Positions 34,459-43,627 of a DNA stretch of 64,000 nt are shown here, piece by piece (within the stretch, counting starts at the first letter, position 1; each line of letters starts with the position of its first letter). Position numbers and translations under genes: made by a program. Below the pieces are notes generated by a model, which ran no database searches, was not told the DNA's origin, and worked only from the letters and a program-made list of their open reading frames with translations. Location of the stretch: the NCBI GenBank assembly GCA_024760525.1, contig CP060499.1:2108001-2172000 (forward strand), given 5' to 3'. Source of the stretch: Nitrospira sp. (lineage in GTDB: Bacteria > Nitrospirota > Nitrospiria > Nitrospirales > Nitrospiraceae).

Positions 34459-35300
34459 GGTTTCCTCCCGACGATCAACAGGCTGCCGCGCAAGTGAGGC
34501 ACGACATAGAACGGCCATTTGGCCCAATCAATGCCATGTTGCTTGACGGACTGACGGCAGTCTTGTGTGTCTTCGCCGAGAAAATACCGGGATTCCGCGA
34601 TGCAAAATCCGGTTTGGCTCAGCATGTCGGTCAATTCGTGCATGGCATACTCTCGGGCATGCGGCCGCCATTCATCATCGGGATTCTTGTATCCCGGTGG
34701 AGCAAGGCGATCGTTCAGGGTACGACCGATCAAGAGCTTGAAGATGTTCCCGATCCGAGTGACGTTCGGCGTCGTCAGCACCACATGACCGCCGGAACGA
34801 AGAATTCGAAACGCTTCCTCGAGCAAATGGAACGGCGAAGTCAGATGTTCGATGATTTCCAGCGCGAAGACCAGTTGGACCGAATGGTCCGGAAGAGGGA
34901 CCTTCTCGGAGTATCCCTTAGCTTGAAAGTGACCGCCCAACGGATCGAGGTCGACCGTCATGATGTCCGCATGGATGTCCTGCCGCATGAACTCTACGAA
35001 GTCCCGGGAAACCATCAGCCCGGCTCCGTACAACTGAGCCGCTTTCGTATACCTGATGCGACGGAGCAGTCTCAACAAGCTTCCGGGGAAAGGCCCTAAA
35101 TCGACGATCGACTGTGTCTCCGGCGGCAGCATGCGCAAACCGCTCCGCAATGCCACATGCAAACGGTCCCGGCATTTCATCGCATGGTGCATGGGAATCT
35201 TGAACCGTTCATCTTGCTGCCCGAAAGACTCATAGGCAGACGGCTGGTAGGTTTTCAGGACGTCGGAAAAGTGATCTCTCGTCAATTCGTAGGCCATCAC
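34455..35300 (-). CDS. Class I SAM-dependent methyltransferase
   Basis: The protein has 281 residues. The SAM-binding loop is unusual (SIVDLGPFPGSLLRLL in place of DxGxGxG), but the rest is typical: VFALEIIEHLTSPFHLLEEAFRILRSGGHVVLTTPN. The N-terminal 60 residues are family-specific. The target is unknown but presumably a glycan sugar. It overlaps its upstream and downstream neighbours by 4 bp each, showing tight translational coupling. Confidence 0.8.
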   Translation of the reverse strand: MMAYELTRDHFSDVLKTYQPSAYESFGQQDERFKIPMHHAMKCRDRLHVALRSGLRMLPPETQSIVDLGPFPGSLLRLLRRIRYTKAAQLYGAGLMVSRDFVEFMRQDIHADIMTVDLDPLGGHFQAKGYSEKVPLPDHSVQLVFALEIIEHLTSPFHLLEEAFRILRSGGHVVLTTPNVTRIGNIFKLLIGRTLNDRLAPPGYKNPDDEWRPHAREYAMHELTDMLSQTGFCIAESRYFLGEDTQDCRQSVKQHGIDWAKWPFYVVPHLRGSLLIVGRKP

Positions 35301-36628
35301 GCGCTCGTCATATGTAATGAAACCGGCCGCCTCTGGAGAATTGCTCGACGCATCCTAAAATGAGGAACTGCTGCGACTGATAGCATCATGAGACACGGTA
35401 GTACGGGTAGCGCATAGCGACCGGCTTCCACAGTGAAGGGCACATACCCCGCCGTCAGGCCGATAGGGAACAGATAGAGAGGAAGCAGGGTCTTCCAGTG
35501 CTCTCGATGAACCCACGCACTGAAGCAAGCCAAGACAATCAGACCAGGAACAAGCAACAGCCGCTTGACCAGACTATACGTGGCCACCGCCAAATTCCTC
35601 TCCTTGAGATCCTTCTGCAGCCCATGCATGAACCCTTGTCCTTCATCCGACAAGTAGTATGCGTTGCCGACCCAGAAATCCCAGATCCTTCCACATGTCA
35701 GGGCCGCGTAATTCAATGGGTCGGCCACGATTCGATCTACTCCCTTTCTACGAAGCAGTTGATCCGTCGACACGTCATACATCGCATATGCATAGGGCAG
35801 CGGGGTGATCCCGGCACTCTCCCATATGGCTTGTTCTTGTTCCTGCGACATCGGCCAACTGCCCCGAGACGAGGGATCACTTCCCATCCACAGCCCTGCG
35901 CCCACACCGGCCGAAACCGGGATAATGTGATGAAACGACATGTAGTTCCGCACGGACCACGGCAGCACGAGCACGAGACACGTCGCTCCGTACACCACTC
36001 CATACTTGACCCGTTGTGAGAGCTGATCGGTGTCTATCCATATGAACGCCATCAAGACCACGGCCAACACCAAGACCACCGGTTTACACAGGATCGTCAG
36101 ACCGGCAGCGAGCCCCATCAGGGTGAATTGACGGCTGGACGGGACCTGTGCAGATCTGACCACCGTCCAGAGCCAGACACTGATTAACAGTGTCAAAAGG
36201 GCTTCGCTCCGGATCCTTGGGTCATAGGTCCAATAGGCCGGATAAAGGAATACGATGGACGCAGTCCACGCCCCTACTCGGGAATCCCACAATGCAGTTC
36301 CAACTCGGTAGAGACTCCACGCGGCTCCGAGATCGAAGAGTATATGAAGCATCGGCACCCAGTCCGGTCGATGGCCGACCAGGAAATAGAAACTTGCGAG
36401 CACGGCCGGATAGAGAGGGGCGACATGCGCGGCAGGATCGACCCCATCCAGCGTGAACCGCCCCAGAATCACCAGATTCCATGCCAGCGTATCAAACAGC
36501 TGATCGACGGCAAACGAATGCCCTGGCGCCGTCCAGATGACCCAGGCTCGCGCAAGCAGACCCATACAGATTGCCGACAGGACAATCATTCCTGTGTTGA
36601 ACCTCTGACTATTCGGGCGGCCGATCAT
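35297..36628 (-). CDS. GT39/ArnT-like membrane glycosyltransferase
   Basis: A 443-residue polytopic protein with about ten hydrophobic helices. The first periplasmic loop has FAVDQLFDTLAWNLV and LDGVDPAAHVAPLYPAVLASFYFL, the placement of acidic residues expected for the PMT/GT39 superfamily, which uses polyprenyl-phosphate sugars. RSEALLTLLISVWLW and the WSVRNYMSFH segment are also typical. It could add a side sugar to the glycan or to a lipid on the periplasmic side. It overlaps both neighbours by 4 bp. Confidence 0.75.
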   Translation of the reverse strand: MIGRPNSQRFNTGMIVLSAICMGLLARAWVIWTAPGHSFAVDQLFDTLAWNLVILGRFTLDGVDPAAHVAPLYPAVLASFYFLVGHRPDWVPMLHILFDLGAAWSLYRVGTALWDSRVGAWTASIVFLYPAYWTYDPRIRSEALLTLLISVWLWTVVRSAQVPSSRQFTLMGLAAGLTILCKPVVLVLAVVLMAFIWIDTDQLSQRVKYGVVYGATCLVLVLPWSVRNYMSFHHIIPVSAGVGAGLWMGSDPSSRGSWPMSQEQEQAIWESAGITPLPYAYAMYDVSTDQLLRRKGVDRIVADPLNYAALTCGRIWDFWVGNAYYLSDEGQGFMHGLQKDLKERNLAVATYSLVKRLLLVPGLIVLACFSAWVHREHWKTLLPLYLFPIGLTAGYVPFTVEAGRYALPVLPCLMMLSVAAVPHFRMRRAILQRRPVSLHMTSA

Positions 36629-37365
36629 TTAATACAGACCCCGATCAAGTTGGTGTCTTCGGCAATTCCTTCGCCGTATTCAATATCCGCCGGAACGATC
36701 TCGTCCAACGGTGGTCCCCCATGCCATCGACTGATCAGGCCACCGATCCAATGACGGATGGGTCGTGGCACACAATTTCGGAGTCCTGACGGATCCCACT
36801 GACGGACGCGATCCATCGATTGTTCTACAGCCATCAACCGCCGGCCTTGGCGGCGTCCATACCAGCGAATGATCGAAAAGTATGGCGCCAGGAGCGCTTC
36901 GAACTCATCCGCCGTGTATTCACGAACGTGGTAAGGATCACCTGGAATGACTCCCCTCCCCTTTCCATGAGGTGTAAAAATGATGAGCATGCCTTGAGGT
37001 TTCAACACGCGAGTGAGCTCGGCGACGAAACGCTGGTCATCTTGGATGTGTTCAATCGTATCCTGTGAAACGATGCAGTCGAACGATTCATCCCGAAAAC
37101 CGAGGGCGCATCCATCCATCGCAAGAAAATCGACATTGCATCGAGGATAATCGGTTCGGCTCTTGGCGACGACGCTTGGCACGCAATCGATCCCGACAAT
37201 CCGATCCGCCCTAGCGCCGAGGTAGTCGGCACCGTAACCGGTTCCACAAGAGAGATCCAAAATGCGCCGGTTCCCCAGTGAGCCGACTTGACGAGCGGCC
37301 CACACATATCCTGACAAGTTCACCATGTGCTGCGTATCAGTGGGATAAGGGGATCGTCGTTCCAC
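36625..37365 (-). CDS. Class I SAM-dependent methyltransferase
   Basis: The protein has 246 residues. RILDLSCGTGYGADYLG is SAM motif I, IVGIDCVPSVV motif II, FDCIVSQDTIEHIQDD the acidic loop, and LTRVLKPQGMLIIFTPHG motif IV/V. The group includes many sugar O-methyltransferases and ubiquinone-type enzymes. Context favours a glycan sugar. It lies 11 bp after the GT2 gene. Confidence 0.8.
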   Translation of the reverse strand: MERRSPYPTDTQHMVNLSGYVWAARQVGSLGNRRILDLSCGTGYGADYLGARADRIVGIDCVPSVVAKSRTDYPRCNVDFLAMDGCALGFRDESFDCIVSQDTIEHIQDDQRFVAELTRVLKPQGMLIIFTPHGKGRGVIPGDPYHVREYTADEFEALLAPYFSIIRWYGRRQGRRLMAVEQSMDRVRQWDPSGLRNCVPRPIRHWIGGLISRWHGGPPLDEIVPADIEYGEGIAEDTNLIGVCIK

Positions 37366-37376
37366 GAGCGTGTCCT

Positions 37377-38360
37377 TTATCCTTTATTCAGACCGGACCA
37401 GGCCAAGCCAGTCTGTGTCGGCCGTCTTCCGATCAATAAACGACGTACGATCGACAGATAGGTGTCGAAAGATATGTCTGTCGCAACCGATTGGGATCTG
37501 CCGAGCGCCCCGATCAGACGAACCAGTGCTCCAACGGCTATCCAGCCTTTCATGATCCAGCATTTGAGCCATGAAAAGTGTTTTTCCACGTACCTGATTC
37601 GGCTGAACTCCCATACGATGTTCAAACAAGCTCGATCATTCGTTCCACTGCGGCCGAGCAAATGTACGATGTCTGCATCGGCCAGATGCCGAATCCGATA
37701 CCCCCGCCGCCGGATTTCCCGGCATAGATCCACATCCTCGAAATACATGAAATACCCTTCGTCTAACCCACCGCACGCCTTCATCAGCTCGCGGCGCACC
37801 AGGAGACACGCCCCATTGATCCAGTCCACATCCTGTGACTGCGAACAGTCGATGACCTGCCTGGCCGCCAGGGAACCCTGTAACGTAGGAGCCCATCGTC
37901 GGAAGACCTCGGCATAGATCAGATGATCCCGAATCGATGGAAAGGGATAACAAGATTGGTACAGGAGGCCATCCCCGGTCCACTGTTTGCACCCCACGGC
38001 GCCGATCGTTGGCTCTTGATCAAGACAGGCCAGCATCCGATCCAATGTCTGCGGCCATATACGTGTGTCGCTGTTCAACATGAGAAAATATCGCCCGCGG
38101 CTCAGTGCGAACGCTTGGTTGACCGCTTTGGCAAATCCCAGGTTGTCTGGATTCACAATAAGGTCAATCTTGGGATACGTCATTTGCACGGCGGGTACCG
38201 TCGCATCCTGCGAGTTGTTGTCTACGACGATGACTTCAAATCGAATCGCATCCGTAGATTCGAACACCGACTTGAGGCAATCGAGCAACAACGTTCGGGT
38301 GTTGTAGCTGATGATGGCGATCGACATGTCCACTAAATCTCCTGAATCTCCCGATGTCAT
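37377..38360 (-). CDS. GT2-type glycosyltransferase (WbbL-like)
   Basis: A 327-residue GT-A fold enzyme. IAIISYNTRTLLLDCLKSV, VIVVDNNSQD, NLGFAKAVNQAF and LMLNSDTRI (metal-binding DxD-like region) are GT2 marks, followed by WINGACLLVRRELMKACGGLDEGYFMYFEDVDLCRE. This pattern is typical of rhamnosyltransferases such as WbbL, but the donor is not proven. The ATG at 38360 overlaps the flippase stop by ATGA; ATG 38327 (MSIAIISYNT) is a possible internal start. Confidence 0.85.
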   Translation of the reverse strand: MTSGDSGDLVDMSIAIISYNTRTLLLDCLKSVFESTDAIRFEVIVVDNNSQDATVPAVQMTYPKIDLIVNPDNLGFAKAVNQAFALSRGRYFLMLNSDTRIWPQTLDRMLACLDQEPTIGAVGCKQWTGDGLLYQSCYPFPSIRDHLIYAEVFRRWAPTLQGSLAARQVIDCSQSQDVDWINGACLLVRRELMKACGGLDEGYFMYFEDVDLCREIRRRGYRIRHLADADIVHLLGRSGTNDRACLNIVWEFSRIRYVEKHFSWLKCWIMKGWIAVGALVRLIGALGRSQSVATDISFDTYLSIVRRLLIGRRPTQTGLAWSGLNKG

Positions 38361-39829
38361 GCTCTTGCACCCTGTGCTTGATAGTTCCAGAGCGCATTGA
38401 GGCGTGGACGCTCAATCCACCACAGATACCCACCGAGCATTCCAGCGGCAAGCAGAGCAAGGATCTCGGGCGTCCAGGGAATCGCGACTTGATGCTCTCC
38501 CTGTAGTGAGGAGAGGAGTACGCCCGCTATGAGACCAATGATCCCTGTTCGGCCGAGTGCCACGAAGGTGGCATGGCCGGATGAGCCCAGAAGTCGGTGT
38601 GTTTCCAACGCTTGCAGTACAACGCCGAGTATGAAGCTGATTGTCAGCGAGAGAGCGGCGCCGAGTACCCCCAACGAGCTCGTCATTGGAACAATGATGG
38701 CCAGATACAATACACACTGCCCGACCCAACTCCTCATTTGAAGGTCGGGACGTCCCATTCCAAAGTGCAACGAGGCCATCACAGCGGCATATCCGCTACA
38801 AACGGTATATACACAAAGCACTTTCAGCGGATCGACAATACCGATCCATTGCGGGCCAAACACGAAGGGCACAAGAATAGGCGCCAAGGTACCGATCATC
38901 ACCGCCAGCGGAATGTAGGCGATACCCACAAGTCCCGCTTGGAGGTCGAAGACACGGGCAACCCCGAGCCGGTCTTGCTGCAATGAAGCATACGTCGGCA
39001 CGCTGATTTGCTGCATGAGCGATGTGGCTCGAGCGCCCAACAGCAGCGGGATGGCGAGCGCCACCTGATAGAATCCGAGCGCTTCCGCTCCGAGTTCCCG
39101 ACCGACGACCAGTTCTCCACCGGTCATGACCCCGAAGGCACACAGCGTCGTGATGTTGAGACGGCTGCCGTACCGGAAAAAGTAGGATACTGATGAGCTT
39201 TTCAGGGACCACCGCGGAGTAAAGGGCGACACCAGAAAAGACAGCACACATCCGACCACCAGGCCGGCCAGCTGCCCGATGACGAGTGCCCAGACGGTCC
39301 GGTAGACAACCGCAACGGTGACGGTCACGGTCGCTTCCACACTTCGACGGACAACATCCAGTGTCACGCGACGCTTCAGGTCGAGTTGTTTCATCATCAT
39401 GGCCAGTGCCGGGCTTTGGACTCCCTGTACGATCAATGCCAGGGCGTGGACACGCAACAGGGACTCAAGCACCGGCATACGCATCAGATCGCTGATTATC
39501 CCCGCCAAGACCCAGATTCCTGCCGCCATCACCAGCCCCCGGAGAGCCGACAGTGTCCATGCCGTGGCCAGGTCTTCCTCAGTCACGCGCTCTTTCGCAA
39601 TGAGAGCCGAATCAACCCCCAACTCACTGAGGGTCAACATCGCCAGTAACACGGCGGCCGACGCGGCCATGATTCCGAAATCCACCGGTGTCAGGATTCT
39701 CGCCAGGACGGCAAGTTGTCCCGCCGCAATCACCTTGTCGAGCAAGAATCCTCCACCAGCCCACCAGCCGGCGCGAAGGATCCGATGACGTAGACGCGTC
39801 GCGCCCGATTCATCATTCTGAATAGACAT
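38357..39829 (-). CDS. Wzx-like polysaccharide flippase
   Basis: A 490-residue membrane protein with about fourteen hydrophobic helices. The start WWAGGGFLLDKVIAAGQLAVLARILTPVDFGIMAAS and the SELGVDSALI segment are typical of the PST/MATE-type exporters (WzxC branch). It moves the undecaprenyl-linked repeat unit from the cytosolic to the periplasmic face. With the O-antigen polymerase and the Wza/Wzc pair it indicates a Wzy-dependent route. Confidence 0.85.
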   Translation of the reverse strand: MSIQNDESGATRLRHRILRAGWWAGGGFLLDKVIAAGQLAVLARILTPVDFGIMAASAAVLLAMLTLSELGVDSALIAKERVTEEDLATAWTLSALRGLVMAAGIWVLAGIISDLMRMPVLESLLRVHALALIVQGVQSPALAMMMKQLDLKRRVTLDVVRRSVEATVTVTVAVVYRTVWALVIGQLAGLVVGCVLSFLVSPFTPRWSLKSSSVSYFFRYGSRLNITTLCAFGVMTGGELVVGRELGAEALGFYQVALAIPLLLGARATSLMQQISVPTYASLQQDRLGVARVFDLQAGLVGIAYIPLAVMIGTLAPILVPFVFGPQWIGIVDPLKVLCVYTVCSGYAAVMASLHFGMGRPDLQMRSWVGQCVLYLAIIVPMTSSLGVLGAALSLTISFILGVVLQALETHRLLGSSGHATFVALGRTGIIGLIAGVLLSSLQGEHQVAIPWTPEILALLAAGMLGGYLWWIERPRLNALWNYQAQGARA

Positions 39830-39871
39830 GGTCAGTCGACTGTCCGTGTGCCTGTTGCCCTGCCGTGCCGT

Positions 39872-41059
39872 TCATGCCGCGAGCGCTGTTCCGGCGATAG
39901 CCCGGTGACAGACCTGCTCGAGTTGCGCGGCTCGTGCCGACCAGGTATGAGATCTCATCACGGCAGCCCGCCCGCGCTCTCCCATGCTTCGTCGGAGCTG
40001 ATGATCGCCCAAGAGCGTAACGAGTTGCCGAGCAAGATCGTCTGGATCGTCGGCTGCTGTCGGCAAACCGCAGCGCAGCTCAGATACGGTGTCTCCGTAG
40101 CCGGGCCCTTCCGTTGCGACGACCGGTCGCCCACAAGCCAAATATTCCCACAGCTTCATTGAATCCCCTGGATAGGAACGAGTCTGTCGATGGAGGACCA
40201 CACAGACGTCGCAGGCCGCAATCCATTGAGGCACAACATCGAAGCCGGCGCGCCCGGTAAAACGGATGTAAGGAGAAAGTTGGAGGCGATCAACCCGTTG
40301 TTCTAATGCGGCCTTTGTTTGCCCGTCTCCGACCAAAAGGCATTGCACCGTTGGAAAGGATTTTGCGACGATGACCATTGCATCGACCAATGTATCCAGA
40401 CCATGCCACGGGAAAAATCCTCCGACAAATCCGATGTAGGGTCCCGAACCGCCGAGATGTAATTCCTTCCTGGCTCGTTCATGCGATTGCGGACAGAACC
40501 GATCTGGGTCCACCCCATTCCTGATCACGAAGCATTTCTTGGGATCGACCGGCTCAAGGCTTTGGAGACTTATCAACATTTCTGGGCATACACTCACGAC
40601 CGCCTTTGCCTTCCTTGATGCACAGCGAAGACCATACGTTAATAGGTCAGGAAGCGGTGCAAGACGCCACAGACCTCGTACTTCCTCAGCGGGGAGTCCG
40701 TTGACGAAGTACACGACAGGACAGGAGACGTTTCGCAGAGCCCAAAGGGGAGCCATCTGACCGGGTGAATCGAACCACAGCAACAGATCCGGTCGACTTG
40801 TACATAGGAGTCTTTTGAGTGTACGGATCGAGTTCACGAGAAATGAAACGGGACGCATGCTTCCCCATCTGACCACGGGAACCCGCTGCATGCGGATTGC
40901 GGCCGGCGCTGAGAAGCCGGATTCGTATCGATGAGACTCCGGAGCCACCACGGTGACCTCATGCCCTCGTAATGCCAACGCCTTGGCAAGTTCCAATACC
41001 TGCCGCGCACCACCCGCCGCCACCCCGAGATCTTCGTCACAGTACGTGAGAATGTGCAT
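39872..41059 (-). CDS. GT4-type glycosyltransferase
   Basis: The enzyme has 395 residues. MHILTYCDEDLGVAAGGARQVLELAKAL is the N-terminal Gly-rich loop. VGGFFPWHGLDTLVDAM and DSMKLWEYLACGRPVVATEGPG hold the donor-site motif, with the usual first Glu replaced in SYPGDSMKLWEY, so the E-x7-E is altered. It is clearly a tandem paralogue of the next gene: same length, shared LLVGDGxxxxxL and YLACGRPVVA blocks. The start overlaps the neighbour by 23 bp; no better start lies downstream. A 42-bp gap to the flippase follows. Confidence 0.85.
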   Translation of the reverse strand: MHILTYCDEDLGVAAGGARQVLELAKALALRGHEVTVVAPESHRYESGFSAPAAIRMQRVPVVRWGSMRPVSFLVNSIRTLKRLLCTSRPDLLLWFDSPGQMAPLWALRNVSCPVVYFVNGLPAEEVRGLWRLAPLPDLLTYGLRCASRKAKAVVSVCPEMLISLQSLEPVDPKKCFVIRNGVDPDRFCPQSHERARKELHLGGSGPYIGFVGGFFPWHGLDTLVDAMVIVAKSFPTVQCLLVGDGQTKAALEQRVDRLQLSPYIRFTGRAGFDVVPQWIAACDVCVVLHRQTRSYPGDSMKLWEYLACGRPVVATEGPGYGDTVSELRCGLPTAADDPDDLARQLVTLLGDHQLRRSMGERGRAAVMRSHTWSARAAQLEQVCHRAIAGTALAA

Positions 41060-42224
41060 GATGAGTGGCTGTCATGTCTTCATCGAGCCATCGTCTGAGT
41101 TGTCCCGCGATGGCCGTCCAGGAAAACCTGCTTTCCACGAAGCGGCGACCCTGCGCACCCATGACTCCGCACCGCGCTGAGTCCTTCAAGAGTGCGATGA
41201 TTGCATCGGCAAGCGGGCGGGCCTCGTCCGGCGGCACCAATTGCACACCGCTATCGGTAGTGAAGATCGAGACGACGGAGGGAATGGCGCTGGCCACTAC
41301 CGGCCGGCCACACGCGAGATAGTCGAAAATCTTCACGGGCGAGGTCTCACCTCGATCGCCGCGAAACGGAGCCACGCAGACACTCATGGCACTGATCCAA
41401 ACCGGAACCTCCCAGTATGGAATGCGACCCGTCCATGCGATGCTGTCCTCCAGATTAAGTCGCGCCGCCTGTTGCTTGAGTTCTTCAGCCGCCTCTCCGT
41501 CGCCCACCAAGATGAGCTGTGCCGTCGGATACACCGTCTTGATCACAAGCATCGCACTCAGCAGGGCATCCAAACCCTGATAACGGTAGAAACTCCCGAC
41601 GAATCCAACATACGGGCGGGAAGGCGAGAGCCCCAGCTCCAATCGAGCGGCCACCGCGTCACGCGGAACAAACAATTGCACATCCGTTCCACTGGGAAGT
41701 AGTGCGATCCGCTCGAGCGGCACGTCATAGCGTTCATGAAGCAACGACCGCAATCCCTCCGTCAGCACGACAATGCGGTCACAATGCCGCAATGCCAGGC
41801 GGGCCGATAGCCGCTTGAGACTGTGCACGACTCCTGTCCGATCATCGAGCCATTCGGGAACCGGCTCGCCGTTCACCTCGCAGACGCACGGCACGCCAAG
41901 GAGTTTGGCCAGAACCAATGCGTGTGGGCTGTCCATCCATCGGTAATACACGACATCCGGCCGTGCGAGCAGGGCACGCATCAGCCCATGTATGAATGAG
42001 AACAGTGCGTACGAAAGCGGCCGGAGAAACCGCAGGTGGATGAGCCGGATCGGAATGACCGTGCAGACACGCCGTCTCAGCGCGGATCGATACCGCGGGG
42101 GAAAGAGCGTGACTCTATCTCCAACCTTGGTGAGGGCGTCCGCCAAGGCCCACATTCGGATCAACCCGACCGGATCACGAGGAGCATCCGGCTCATACCA
42201 ATAGCAAAAGAGAAACCACGTCAC
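41037..42224 (-). CDS. GT4-type glycosyltransferase, paralogue of its neighbour
   Basis: The enzyme has 395 residues. The N-terminus MTWFLFCYWYEPDAPRDP differs from typical GT4, but FVGSFYRYQGLDALLSAM, LVGDGEAAEEL and TSPVKIFDYLACGRPVVASAIP match the family and the adjacent gene. The donor and acceptor are unknown; the pair probably arose by duplication and adds consecutive sugars. It overlaps the polymerase gene by 4 bp. Confidence 0.85.
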   Translation of the reverse strand: MTWFLFCYWYEPDAPRDPVGLIRMWALADALTKVGDRVTLFPPRYRSALRRRVCTVIPIRLIHLRFLRPLSYALFSFIHGLMRALLARPDVVYYRWMDSPHALVLAKLLGVPCVCEVNGEPVPEWLDDRTGVVHSLKRLSARLALRHCDRIVVLTEGLRSLLHERYDVPLERIALLPSGTDVQLFVPRDAVAARLELGLSPSRPYVGFVGSFYRYQGLDALLSAMLVIKTVYPTAQLILVGDGEAAEELKQQAARLNLEDSIAWTGRIPYWEVPVWISAMSVCVAPFRGDRGETSPVKIFDYLACGRPVVASAIPSVVSIFTTDSGVQLVPPDEARPLADAIIALLKDSARCGVMGAQGRRFVESRFSWTAIAGQLRRWLDEDMTATHHAHSHVL

Positions 42225-43603
42225 ACAGCCTCCTGGGGCCTGGCCGGCGACTCAATCTGAGCCGATAGAGTCGGCAATAGCATGACGAGCCCTGCGCAAA
42301 GCCAAAATGGTTCCATAATGCGGATGATGATGAAGGTATTGGCCCCGATCCCGTGGGCAAGGAGAGCGAGCAAGCCCAACAGAAGTCCGTGGGCCAATCC
42401 TTTGGCGAACGGATCGGTTTGAGACAGAAACGACTCTCGAGCGCAGCGCCAGAGTCGATAGATGATGAATCCGAAGGCGACAAGCCCTGCAAGGCCTGTC
42501 TCGCCGATGATCTTGACGTATTGGGCGTCCGCCCAAGCATATCCCGTGATGCCACGCCCTAAGATCGGATCGTGAACCCAGTCTTTCAAGACGTACGCCC
42601 ATGACTTCAAGCGCTCTGTCGTCGAAAGATCCAGTCCCACCTTGCCGACCTTTATCTCTCCGCCATACTGGCGCCCGAAAAACGTTTCATTCACACGTTG
42701 TTTCACATTCGCAGGCGCCAACAGTGGAATCAGCATGATGATGGCGAGCAGGAGCGTGACCACACGCGGCCGCCGCCACTGGGTCAACCCTACCGCCATG
42801 AGCAGGACGGCTCCGGCGAGGTAGGACGAACGCGACAAGGTAGCCATGAGCGCCAAGATGGCAAAACCGCTGAGCACCAGCAATGCAATGCGGATTGGGC
42901 CGATCTGAATATGCAACAACAGACCCGTCATGATGGCCAGTAAAAACACCAGGTAGCCGCCGAGCGTATTTGGTTCACCGCTTTCCCCCTCGAAGGGCGC
43001 TGATGCGCGTTGCCCGCTTGGGATTTGATAAATCGCATACACGCTCACGATGAGACCCACAACGAGCAGAGCCGACACGAGGCCTACGACCTGCTCCTGT
43101 GACCGCACATGGTTGACGACCATGAAAAACACGAAGAAGTATTCGAAGTATTTCAGGACGAAGAAAAACCCTGTCATGGGTCTGACATGTCCGTTCAAGA
43201 TGCCGACGAGAGTCGAAACCACGCAGATCACCATGTACACGGCGATCGGTCGGTTGAGTGGAGTCTCCCGAAACAGGGCCAGCTCACGATAGATGATATT
43301 CTTGACCAACCAGCTCGCTCCGATGATGACCAAGAGGATGTCGTCCATTCGAAACGACAGTTCCCGCCCGCCAACACCGCGGCCTTCGACCCGTCCGACC
43401 GCAATTTCAGGCGACAACAGCATCGACGCGATCAGGAGATAGAGCGCAGCGGATACGGACGTGAAGGCCGTCAGAACGATCAAGAAGCCGACGACGGCTT
43501 GCATGCCGATGGCGGGTGTTGTCAGGGTCAGGCCGAGCGCGATGGCGACCGCAAGAGCCGAAATAACGAGGCTGTCTTGTGCATTAACGGCCGTGTGCTG
43601 CAT
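42221..43603 (-). CDS. O-antigen ligase/polymerase (Wzy-like)
   Basis: A 460-residue membrane protein with about eleven helices. The long periplasmic loop and the Wzy_C signature are visible: TTERLKSWAYVLKDWVHDPILGRGITGYAWADAQYVKIIGETGLAGLVAFGF. The usual His-Asn pair of this loop is replaced by Asp-Ala-Gln. It either joins repeat units into a chain or ligates the chain to an acceptor; these activities cannot be separated by sequence. It follows the tyrosine kinase by 24 bp. Confidence 0.8.
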   Translation of the reverse strand: MQHTAVNAQDSLVISALAVAIALGLTLTTPAIGMQAVVGFLIVLTAFTSVSAALYLLIASMLLSPEIAVGRVEGRGVGGRELSFRMDDILLVIIGASWLVKNIIYRELALFRETPLNRPIAVYMVICVVSTLVGILNGHVRPMTGFFFVLKYFEYFFVFFMVVNHVRSQEQVVGLVSALLVVGLIVSVYAIYQIPSGQRASAPFEGESGEPNTLGGYLVFLLAIMTGLLLHIQIGPIRIALLVLSGFAILALMATLSRSSYLAGAVLLMAVGLTQWRRPRVVTLLLAIIMLIPLLAPANVKQRVNETFFGRQYGGEIKVGKVGLDLSTTERLKSWAYVLKDWVHDPILGRGITGYAWADAQYVKIIGETGLAGLVAFGFIIYRLWRCARESFLSQTDPFAKGLAHGLLLGLLALLAHGIGANTFIIIRIMEPFWLCAGLVMLLPTLSAQIESPARPQEAV

Positions 43604-43627
43604 GGCGCGGAAGCTCCTGGAATCACG